From positions 1-23,806 of the IMG/VR virus record IMGVR_UViG_3300042197_002016: a stretch of 23,806 nucleotides of DNA. The stretch is one strand, 5' to 3'. The notes below the pieces were generated by a model that made no database searches, had not been told where the DNA came from, and was given only the letters and a program-made list of their open reading frames with translations. A program made the translations under genes and the position numbers. Below, piece by piece: positions 1 through 12,400 of this stretch. Numbering within the stretch: the stretch's first letter is position 1; each line of letters starts with the position of its first letter. This DNA is from a virus.

Positions 1-442
1 TAATATAAAAACTATCAGTGACGAAATAATATATCATCCAGTTACTTACAAAATTTTATTTGGAAGAACAGCACCGAGTAGATTGCAGGCTATATTTAAG
101 GTGGTAAAAAATTCAAACAAAAGTATTAACGACAACGATTTAAAAGTAAGAATAATTTCTTCTATTAATGAATTTTTTGATATTAATAATTGGGATTTTG
201 GCGACACATTTTATCTATCAGAATTAATAACATATGTGACAAACGCCACAGCTCCTGATATCAGTAATATGGTTATAGTCCCTAAGCAAGAAGATCAAGT
301 TTTTGGTAGTTTGTTTGAGATAAAAAGTAGGTCAGATGAAATTTTTATCAGCGGGGCTACTGTCGATGATATAGAAATAGTTTCTGCAATTATAGCATCA
401 GAGATAAAGGCCAACGCCAAAAATATTATTTCAAGCACATAG
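1..442 (+). CDS. 6: Baseplate wedge subunit gp6, C-terminal part (5' end outside window)
   Basis: The reading frame is open from base 2 to the TAG at 440-442, so this is the last ~146 residues of a longer gene. An internal TTG at 83 could be mistaken for a start, but the frame continues upstream with sensible residues (GRTAPSRLQAIFKVV). The segment NWDFGDTFYLSEL followed by a TAPDI..MVIVPKQ stretch and an EIFISGATVDDIE ending is what I recognise, from memory, as the C-terminus of T4-like cyanophage gp6. In T4, gp6 dimers form the inner ring of baseplate wedges around the hub and contact gp7, gp25 and gp53. The gene is followed after two bases by the giant gene, which matches the T4 6-7 order. 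No odd features are visible in the part present. The family call is strong; the N-terminal part cannot be assessed. Confidence 0.88.
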   Translation, partial: NIKTISDEIIYHPVTYKILFGRTAPSRLQAIFKVVKNSNKSINDNDLKVRIISSINEFFDINNWDFGDTFYLSELITYVTNATAPDISNMVIVPKQEDQVFGSLFEIKSRSDEIFISGATVDDIEIVSAIIASEIKANAKNIISST

Positions 443-444
443 AT

Positions 445-3400
445 ATGGAAAATAAAAAATTCCCCGAAAGTCAATTACCTATTAGAAAAACTTCCGAATT
501 ACTGCCGCAGGTTTTTCAAACAGCCGCCAACAAAAAATTCCTAGCAGCTACCCTCGATCCGCTAGTACAGCCGGGTGTTCTGCAAAAAACCGTAGGATAC
601 ATCGGAAGAAGATACGGTAAAACATTTAATGGTAATGATGTTTATCTTGATTCAGATCAAACTCTACGTAGTCGATATCAGTTAGAACCTGGGGTAGTAA
701 TAGAACAAGAAAACAAAGATACAAAATTTTATGACTATTTAGATTTTAAAAACATTTTAAGATTTTTTGGAAATACCGAAGAAGACGACAAGTTAGTAAC
801 TAATCAAGAACATTACAGTTGGGATCCTCCGATCACTTGGGATAAGTTTGTTAATTTTAGAGAATATTATTGGGTACCTGAAGGCCCCCCGCCGATAACT
901 ATCACTGGCCAATCACAGGTAATTGAAAGTACCTATAGAGTAAAATTAGGAGTTACTGATAGCTATATTTTGTTTCCTGATGGACTGACTAATAATCCGA
1001 CGTTGACATTATATAGAGGACAAAAATATAAATTTATAATCAATGCTCCGAAGAATGGATTTACAATACGAACATCGTATGATGCCGGTAGTTTGCGATA
1101 TAACCCGGATCTGGCATATTCTAAAGGATCTTTAGTCTTGTTCGATGACAAATTATGGAGAGCTCTTAATAACATTCCCCAAGGTGATGGAAGTACTATA
1201 GATGAAAATAGTCAAGATTGGGAATATGTAGAACCTGCGTCTGTCTCTACCTCTTTAGATTACAATCGCGGAGTGACTAATAACGGCATAGAAAGCGGCA
1301 CATTAACATTTGTAATACCGTTTGATGCTCCTGATGTGTTATATTATCAAAGCGATACTAACCCAAATAGATTAGGTAGATTTATTATTGGCGACATTGG
1401 TTCTAATACACGATTAGATGTAGAAAAAGAAATATTAGGTAAATCTCAGTATACCAGTAGTAATGGAATCACTTTTTCAAACGGAATGGTAATTAGATTT
1501 TCCGGTTTAACGGTTCCTCAAAAATACAACTCAGACGAATCATGGGTAGTAGAAGGTGTTGGCGAAAATATCACGCTGACGAAATTTTCCGATTTAATTA
1601 TTTCTAGCGGATTAAATGCAGAAGTGCCCGAGGTATTGTTCGACAATGCAGGATTTGATACAGAACCATTCGACGATGCTGCTTTTTATGCCGGCAAGAA
1701 AGATTATATTGTTATTAATCGTAGTAGCAATGATTCGAATCCTTGGTCTAGATATAACAGATGGTTCCATCGATCGGTTCTTGATCAAGCATATAAATTA
1801 GCAGGGTCAGAGTTTGATTCTAACGAAACTAATCGAGCGAAAAGACCGATCATCGAGTTTAAATCAAATATTAAATTATTTAATCATGGCGAAAAAGCAA
1901 AACTTTCCGTAGATTATATAGACGATTTTACCACTGATGTTTTCAGTAAGATCGAAGGCAGTAAAGGATATATCGTAGACGGAGAAGAATTATTTCAAGG
2001 TGCAAGGATATTAGTAACCGCTGATACTGATAGTTTAGCTAATAATAAAATATACCAGGTTAACTTCATAATACATAATGGAAATCGACAGATAAATTTA
2101 AGACCGACCGACGATTCCGATTCGTTGTTAGGGGAATGTGTTCTGGTAAAAAGAGGTGCTGCAAATAAGAGATTAATGTATCATTATGACGGAACACAGT
2201 GGATAAAAAGTCAGATTAAACAATCAGTTAATCAATCTCCTAGATTTGAAGTTTTTGATGAGGCAGGAATTAGTTTCTCAGACGTCGACAATTATCCAGT
2301 TTCCTCTTTTACCGGAACTGAAATTGTTAGCTATAAATTAGGAACAGGAATAGTAGATAGTGAATTAGGATTTTCACTAAGTTATCTTAACATAGGCAAT
2401 GTAGGAGATATTCAATACGAATTTGATTGGGAGATTGATTCTTTTTTCTACCAGATAAATCAGGTCACTTTTCAGAAATATATAAGAACAGGATTTTACA
2501 AGAACACTGTTGATGGTTCTTATAGGAACAGTTGGACAGTCACCGATTCTTCGTTTGTACAGCCTATTATCGATAGTAAGATTATCAGCGAGACAACGAA
2601 TAGTGTTGATTTTAATACGGTAGATTGGAATAAGTTTGATAATGAACCTAATACAGACGTAGCGATCTACTTAAATGGAAACCGATATAATGGAAATGTT
2701 ATCAGAACAAAATCTAAATTTGTTTTTGAAAATATGCTATCGATCGGCGATACAATTACGATAAAATTATTTTGTAATACATTACCAGATTTAGGATTTT
2801 ACGAAATCCCTATAGGATTAGAACGCAATCCTCTTAATGATACTTTGAAAAATTTTACTTATGGTGTAGCAGTAGATCATATTATGTCGGCTTTAGAATT
2901 TAATGAATCGTTAATAGGACCAACTGTTGGAGTTAATAATTTAAGAGATATAGCAGATTATATTCAATATTCAACAAAAATTCTTAAACATGCGGGAATA
3001 CCTGCACTGCCTATTTCTTTACTATGCGATAAGCAAATTAATTTAATTAAATCGATAGATTACGCTAAGAAAAAATATACAGAATTTAAAAGTGCTTTTT
3101 TAGATTTTTCAACAAGAATAGTTTACAATGAAAATATTTCCGAACTCTGCGATCAGGTGCTAACTGAATTAACAAGAACAAAAACGTCGAAAGATCCGTT
3201 TGCCGACAGCGATATGCTAGGTACCGGAGCATATAATGATATTATCTATCGAGTAGAAGATGTCGGAATTACTACTTTTGCGTTATCTGAAAAGTTTGAT
3301 CTAACTTCTGACAGCAGAAAAGCGGTCTATGTTTATCTTAATAATTCTCAGCTAGTAGCCGATCGAGATTACGAGTTTGATTCTGTATTTGGATTTTTAA

Positions 3401-6400
3401 AGATATTAATAGAATTGCAAGAAAATGATTTAATAACTATTAGAGAATACAATTCTACAGCGTCCTGTTTTGTCCCACCCACGCCAACTAAACTAGGATT
3501 ATATAAAAAATATCTCCCGCAGAAATTTTTAGATGATACCTATGTCGAACCTAAGTTAGTTATTCAAGGTCACGATGGCAGTATTAGTGTTGCCTATAAT
3601 GATTTTAGAGACGATCTTCTTTTAGAATTAGAATTTAGGATTTATAATAATATAAAAAGGCAGTACAATGAAAAAATATTCAATATTGATAATATTTTAG
3701 GTGGTTATTACGGTATCGGAGAATACAGCAAAGACAAAGTTGATGTTATTCTTAATAGACAGTTTTTACAATGGGTCGCTGATACAAATATAGACTATGT
3801 TAATAATATATATTTCGATAGCGAAAATAGTTTTACCTACACTTATTCTAATATGACTGATCGCAGTCAATCTGTAAATCTTCCCGGGTATTGGAGAGGA
3901 GTTTACAGATGGTTCTATGACACAGACCGCCCTCATCGATGCCCTTGGGAAATGTTAGGATTTTCAGAACAACCTGCATGGTGGGAAGATGAATATGGTC
4001 CAGCACCATATACCAGTGGTAATCTTTTATTATGGGAAGATCTAAGAGATGGAATAATACGTCAAGGCTCTAGAGCAGGAGTCTATGATCGATATAAAAG
4101 ATCTTCGATCTTAAGTCATATACCTGTTGATGGAGACGGAAATTTATTGAGTCCTCTAGATTCAAATCTAGCAGGAAATTTTTCTTTGATTAATAATCAA
4201 GGAGATTTTAAGTTAGGCGATTGTGCTCCAGTAGAATATGCATGGAAATCTAGTTCAGAATATCCGTTTGCTTTAATGACAGTGTTTTCACTATTGAAAC
4301 CGTTTGAGTTTGTCGGCGATAATTTTACATTGTCATCTACCGAGAACAATATCTTAAATCAGACTATTAATTCAAAAACAAAATATTTTTATACCATTCG
4401 TGATATCGAAATTCCTATTGCCGGTGAAATCTTTGGTTCTGGATTAATCAAATATGTAATGGATTATCTAAAAAGTTTTAATTTAAGTAACATAGATTTA
4501 CAGAATTTTTTAAATGGTATAGATGTAAGACTTTCAACGAGACTTTCGGGCTTTGTTGATCCCGAAAATCAGAAATACGTCCTAGACAGCAAAAATCCTC
4601 AAAGTACATCCGGCAGTATATTTGTTCCTGCAGAAAATTATGATATTATTTTTAATATTAGTAGTCCTGCAAGCACGATTTCTTATAGCGGTATTATTGT
4701 AGAAAAGACTGATAGAGGATTTAAAATCTATGGATACGATAAATTAAATCCATATTTTAATTATAATAAAGCCATACCTTCTCAAACAGATTCTTTAATT
4801 AATGTAGGTGGTATCAGTGAAAGTTTCATAGATTGGGCCGGAGAAAAATTTTATGGAAACGGTGTAATTATTAGATATAATAATGAATTTTATCGAACGC
4901 TCCAAAGTTTCACTTCCGGAAGTACGTTTACTCTTGATAATCTCAAGAAATTACCATCACTGCCAGTAATACAAGGTGTTAATGCATTATATAGAAGAAA
5001 TTTTGATACGCTTCGAGTTTCAAATTTAATTTATGGAACCATACTTTCTAGTGTACAAGATGTAGTTGATTTCTTTCTCGGATATCAAAAATATCTACAA
5101 TCTTTAGGATATGTGTTTGACGCATATAATTCAGAATTAGGAGTGTCGATTGATTTTTTCACATCGGCTAAAGAATTTATGTTCTGGACTAGACACAATT
5201 GGCAGGTAGGTTCACTAATCTCTCTAAGCCCGTTGTCTACTAAAATCAAACTGTCAACTAGAATCGGTGTTGTTGATAATTTGTTAGATAATTTTTACCA
5301 GTATTCTGTCTTAAAAAGTGACGGTAATGTTCTTGATCCGTCGGTTATAGAAGTTGTAAGAGATTTTCAAGAATTTACATTATCAACAAAAAACACTAAC
5401 GATGGAATTTATTTCTTTTCGGCACACACAGTCTTAAAAGAAAATGTGACAATTTTTGACGATCGTACGGTTTTTAATGATGTAATTTATGATAAAACCA
5501 CCGGATATAGACAGGAAAGGATGAAAAGCAGAGGATTCCGTACCACCGATTGGGACGGTGATTATACCAGCCCGGGATTTATGTTCGACAGCGTAAATAT
5601 CACAGTTTGGGAACCTTACACTGATTATAAATTAGGTGACATAGTTTCATACAAAAGTTTTTATTGGACAAGTTTAATTAATCAAGCTGGCTCCGAAGAA
5701 TTTATTAATGAAAATTGGTCAAAATTAGATTCTGTTCCTTCTAAAAAATTAGTAACAAATTTTGATTATAGAATTAATCAGATAGAAGATTATTATGATT
5801 TGGATTCGGAAGGATTGGGAAATTCTCAGAGAGATTTAGCTAGACATTTAGTTGGTTATCAGAAACGAGAATATCTATCAAATCTAGCAGAGGATGAAAT
5901 AATACAATATAAGTTGTATCAAGGCTTTATCAGAGAAAAGGGAACAGCAAATGCAGTTAAAAAGATTTTTGATAAAACCAGTGGCGTCGAAGATGACAGT
6001 TTAGTTTTAAAAGAAGAATGGGCATTATTATTATCTAGATATGGTGGCGTAGATCAAAAGATCGAAGTCGAATTTAATATTACTCGAAATAAATTAAAGA
6101 CAAATCCTCAGCCGGTAATTTTTACAGTTTCAGAAACATCGGGGCCTATTTTAGATCAGTTTGTAAGAATTCCTCAGGCGGATTTTACAATTAGTAAAAT
6201 TCCATTTACTACCAATATCAATCCTGTTCAATATTTTAATGACAATAACAGATCTGCAGGATTTGTGAAACTGGATCAAGTAGAATTTATTGTAGCCAAT
6301 GTCGATGAATTAATATCACTAGATATTAATCAAATTAGAGAAAATAATCATATATGGATCACGTTTTTATCAGAAATTTCGTGGACAGTTTGGAGATTTA

Positions 6401-9400
6401 ACAAATCTCCAATATTAACTATCAGCAGTATAATAAAAGAAGGGTCTCGAGTTATCATAGATTTTGGTAGACCGCATACATTCTCTATTGGGGATGTAAT
6501 AGGTATTAAAGAAATTCCCAATCTAACCGGTTTCCATCAGATCATAGAAATAGGACAGCGCATTGTAGTGATCGAAACTACATCGACACAACCTATAGAA
6601 TTTGATGGCAGTACTATAAACTATATCTATGAATTTACAGTCGCCAAATATTCAAAATACCAAGATCTTAATTTAGAAAAATCAGCAGGCCTAAAATCTG
6701 GTTCTAAGTTATGGATAGAACAAAATGAAAATCAAAGATGGGAAGTAGTTGAAAAAAATAAAATATATTCTTCCAAAGGATTGATGGATTACGGAACAGT
6801 TAATCCTAGAGAAACAGGATATCGAGTTCTTTACAGCGAGATCCTCGGCCAGTCTATTGTTAGTTTACCTCATTCTAATCAGGTCTTAATTTATAGAGAA
6901 TCATCAGAATTTCTATCTTTCTATGCCAATATAAATCTCCCAACGTACCTAGAAAATTCTATGAATTTTTCATTAGGCAAAGGTATGGCAATTAGCTCAG
7001 ACGGTAGATGGCTATTGATAGGAGCTCCTAATGCTAGTGGAATTAGATCTAAATTTATGGGAGAATATGACCCTAATGGACAGTATTTTCTAGGCGAAAT
7101 AACAAGATATGCCAATCGGTTATGGGCGGCCACTGATGATATGTTTGGTGACGGTAGTACCGTTGACGTTTATACAGATAGATGGGATCCTGTTGAAATC
7201 ATAGAAGCAACGCCTATCGGTAGATCTATGGGATACAGCAATCAAGGCTGCGTATTGATTTATGAATGGGCAAATCAACAATGGAATTATACTACTACAA
7301 TTTTAAGCCCTGCGGCAGACATAAATGAAAATTTCGGCCATGATATTAGCATAGGTAAAGCCGGAAAAAATTATTATGTGTCGGTAGCTGCTCCAGGCTC
7401 TTTAGAAAATCGTGGTCGAGTATACTTGTACAAGTATGAAAACAATGCTTGGAAAAATTTGCTAGATACCCGATATTCTGGAATTTATAAATCTGCAACA
7501 TTTTATCCAGCAGGATCTATTGTATGGTATGAAAATAAGTTATTCCAAGCGAAAATAGATGTAATCGGTGACGGTAGCACCATAGGATTAACGGAAGTGG
7601 TCAGCAACGAGTGGATACAAATTGATCCAGTAAGCACAGAGTCGTCATTGCCTAAAAATATTTTCTTAGATGATGACGGATCTACCCTAGCATCATCTAT
7701 GCTCAGCAATGACGAGTTAGCTGAGTTAACTAAGAACGGAGATCAGTTTGGTTATTCGGTAGCTATGAACTTTGATGGAAGTTTATTGTTTGTTTCTTCG
7801 ATTTACAGTGACGGTCAATTTTTTGCAAATTACAAAGGTGATTGGCGAATAGAAGTAATTTACAAAGAAGGTGATGTAGTTAGAAATAACGGCGGATATT
7901 TTAAATTGACCGACCCTAGATTTAACGTCGAGGATAGCACAGTAGTTTACACCAGTCAAAATGAAGACCCGGTTAGCGAACCCTGGATTTCAGTAGGCGA
8001 TAGCACCGATACTCCTACAGGAAAAGTTTTTGTTTATAAAAGAGATGCTGTGGATAGGTATCAATTAGTGCAGACTATTACAGCTGGCAATTTAAATGAT
8101 TTAAATGATACTACGGAGACATTTATTTCGTCTGGCGATCTTTTTGGTTATGATCTCGATATTGATTATAGCGGAACAACATTAGTTGTTAGCAGCCCTG
8201 AAGCTGATGTTAATCTTATTAGCCAAGGATCGGTGTATGTTTTTAAAAATGATAACTTATACAACACGGAATTTAGATTAAAGCAAAAATTAATTAGTTA
8301 CGAAAATAATGTAAACTTATTTTTTGGAAGTAGTATAGCAATAACTCCATCTACAGAAAAAATTGTAGTAGGAGCTCGAAATGCCCCTTTCAAAATATTT
8401 GCCAGGTTCGACGGCGATTTAGGAACAACGTTTGACGATGGAACTACTATTTTTTCTACCAATCAAGGATATCCGGGACAGGTGTACGTTTATCAGAAAA
8501 CTGATAGTGTTTACATATTGTCTGAAAAGTTAGAATCAGATGATCTTACCAGCTTTGAATCTTTCGGATTCAGTGTCGATGCTACAGCATCTAGAATATT
8601 GGTAGGCTCTCCTTATTTTCAAACCCAGAATGAATATAAAGGAATTGTAAGATTATTTGTTTCAAATCCAAATATACAATCCTGGAATGTTATTGGTGTA
8701 GAAGATAAACTTGTTGATATAGCTTTAATTGATGGAATATTTGTGATCGATGACATATTAGATGAAAAATTATCTAATCTTGATGTAGTTGATCATTTTA
8801 AAAATAAAATTATAGGTATAGCAGAACAAGAAATAAATTACAAACTAATGTATGATCCTGCGATTTATACATTAGGTGACGATAGTGTTGTGGTAGATAG
8901 CTCCCAAAATTGGAAAGATAAGCATATAGGTGAAGTTTGGTGGGATCTACGGACTGTAAAATGGATTGAATACGAACAAGGAGATACTTCTTACAGAAGT
9001 GGTAATTGGAACAAGCTAGCCTATGGCGCGATAGTTGATGTATATGAATGGGTAGAATCTAGGTATCTACCATCGGAGTGGAACACTTTAGCAGATACTT
9101 CTGAGGGGCTAGCAGAAAATATATCTGGTCAAACTTTATATGGAGACGAAATTTATTCCTTTAAAGAAAATTATAATATATTAAACGGTGAAATAACTGA
9201 AATTTTTTACTATTATTGGGTGAAAAATAAAAAAACTATTCCAAACGTTAAATTTAGAAGAAGATCAGTTTTTGATGTTGCTAGATTAATAGAAACTCCT
9301 CAATCGGGCGGAATCCCGTTAGTGGCAATGATATCTGCTGATCAAATGTTGCTGTTTAATTTTGATAGTTTATTAAAAGGAAATCAAAGTTTAATAAATG

Positions 9401-12400
9401 TCAAGTATAAAAAATCTGTCGAGTATTCGACACCTATACATCGCGAATATCAGTTGTTGACAGAAGGTCAGGCCGACAGTTTACCGACTAACCAAATAGA
9501 AAGAAAATGGATCGATAGCCTGATAGGTTTTGATGAACAAGGAAATAATGTTCCGGAATCTGATTTACCAGTTAAGCAGAGATACGGAATTAGTTTTAGA
9601 CCGAGGCAGAGTATGTTTGTTGATAGAACAAAAATACTTAAAATCATTATCGATAATATCAATAACATATTGACACAGCGTCCATTTGCAGATTCATTGG
9701 ATTTAAAAAATTTAAATTCTGTAGATCCTTTACCTAGCGAGGATTTAAATGAATATGATATAGCAGTTGATAGTTTTATAGATCTTTCTCAGGTCGGTAC
9801 AGCTAGAGTTAGACAGGCAAGGCTAGTTCCAAATATCGTCGACGGCGAAATAGAGTCCATTACAATTCAAGACACAGGGTTCGGATATAGAAATGCTCCT
9901 AGAATATTCATTGAAGGCACGGGCATTGGAGCAACTGCTGAAATTACAATAGACGGTCAGGGCAGGATAAATTCTGCTAGAGTATTGACTAGAGGCAAAA
10001 AATATACGTCGGCTGTGATATTAGTTCGACAGTTTTCAGTACTAGTAAGAAATGATCAGACAGCCAATAATTTTTGGAGCATTTATAGTTGGGATCAGCA
10101 AAGATTTAATTTTTATAGAAGCAGATCTCAAGGATTTAATACCACAATATATTGGGATTATAAAGATTGGTGGAAATCAGGTTATGGTATTTCGTCAAGA
10201 ATTAATGTAGAAATTAAAAATTATTACTTAGAGCCAACTTTATTTGACCTAATCGAAGGTGATTTAGTCAAAGTTACTGAATTTGGTAATGGTGGTTGGG
10301 CAGTGCTTGAGAAATCTCGAGACGGCCTAGGTGATATTGACGGAAAGTACAATCTTGTAGGAAGGCAGCGCGGTACATTATTTTTAAAAGATTCTTTATA
10401 TAATAAGAAAACTACTCCGTTAGGATTTGATAATGTTGGTAGTTTCGATTCTGCGCTGTATGATTTACAACCGATTCAAGAATTAAGAAATATATTTAAA
10501 GCCGTGAAGGAAGATATATTCATCGAAGATCTCTCAGCCGAATGGAATAAATTATTTTTTCTAAGTTTGAAATACATACTATCAGAACAGGAATACGTTG
10601 ATTGGTTGTTTAAGACCAGTTTTCTTGGCGCAGTACACAATATCGGTGAGCTAGAACAAAAATTATCGTATAAAAATGATAATCTAGAAAGTTACAAACT
10701 GTATTTAGACGAAGTAAAACCATATCGAACCACTATAAGAGAATTTACTAGTAGATATACTACATTAGATAATAATCTCTCGACAGTCGCTGACTTTGAC
10801 CTCCCCCCAACATACTCAGAAGTCGATGGTACAGTATTGCCAATTAATCGATATTTCGATAAAACTGATCAATATCCCTGGAAATGGTGGAAGGATAATC
10901 AGGGATTTGGTATAGCAGAGATACTGGTTGCAAATCGAGGCAGTGGATACATAAATGTTCCTAAAGTAATTATCGAAGGTAATGGACAAGAAGCTGCTGC
11001 TCGAGCATACATTTCTAATGGGCGAGTCACAAGAATTTTAGTTACGAATTCGGGTTACGGTTATACTAAAACTCCAACAATAACATTAGTCGGAGGAAAC
11101 GGTTCGTCTACTGATACCGCTGTTGCGGCAGCGGTGTTAGGAGATTCGTTGGTTAGAGCATTCGAAATTAAATTGAAATTTGATAGAATTTCTAAACTTC
11201 CAATTTATAATAATTTTTCTCAAACACAGACGTTCATAGCTACAGGAAACACGTCAGTGTTTAATCTCAATTATGCCTCTACTATAGATAAAAGTAAGAT
11301 CACTGTTCTTAGGAACGGCCAAATAATATTAAACAACGAATATGACATTTCTCTTTTTACGATAGAAACAGATCCTTATCAAATTTTGAGAGGACGATTA
11401 ACATTTGTAACAACTCCAACTATCGGAGATACTATTACAATAACTTATGAAAAGAATGACGAATTGTTAGACAGTGTATCGAGGATAGACAAATATTATA
11501 ACCCAACTAGTGGCATGAAAGGCAATGAACTAAATCAACTAATGACCGGAATAGATTTTGGAGGTGTGCAGATACAAGGGACCACATTTGATATTACCGG
11601 AGGCTGGGATGCATTACCATGGTTCACTGAAGGTTGGGACAGTGTCGAGTCTAACAGTGATTTTTATGTGGTTGCTGACGGTAGTACCAATGTTATTACC
11701 TTGCCTTATGTTCCTGAACCGGGACAACTAGTAACAATCTATATAAAAAGAAATTATATATCACCATTTATTGGATTGAGTCGAGATTCTACCTTTGAAC
11801 AACGTATAAATGATCTACAGTTTAACGAAATAGAACAAGAACCAAGATCGATTCGTATTGACGATCCTTACTATGATATGTATGACGGATCTACCGTCAT
11901 GCCGAACGGAAGAAAAACACCTCCAGAAGGCACAGTAATGCCTACTTTTATCGGTGACGGATCAACAGTTGTTATTGACTTTGCCGATCCGGTGACCGAT
12001 ACACCTTATATTACTACCAATGCAGGCGACACTTTAATTTTTAGACTTGTCGACAGCGACGGTTCATTAACAATAAACGATGTGAATCTAGTCGATACAT
12101 TGATATCGGGCGGGTCTTTGAATACCGCAGCAGGAGCATATGTAACCGCTAATGGAATGCTAGCAGAAGAGATTTCTATAGACGGAGATAAATTTATTAC
12201 TCCGGATCAAGTGCCTTCTCCTGAAGAAAATATTCCAGGCCAAGTTCTTGATAGTCTTAGTGTAAAAGTTTTCAACACCACTAAAACCGGAGCGGCCCCT
12301 TTACAAACTAAAATATATTTTGGTGATGGGTTGACTAAAATATTTGATATTGATTTAGAAATTTTACAAGTAAATTCATTAACAGTATACGTTAATAAAG

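Noticed and set aside
83-85. TTG as a start for a separate 119-residue gene
   Set aside because: The frame is open upstream to the window edge with gp6-like sequence, so this is an internal Leu codon.
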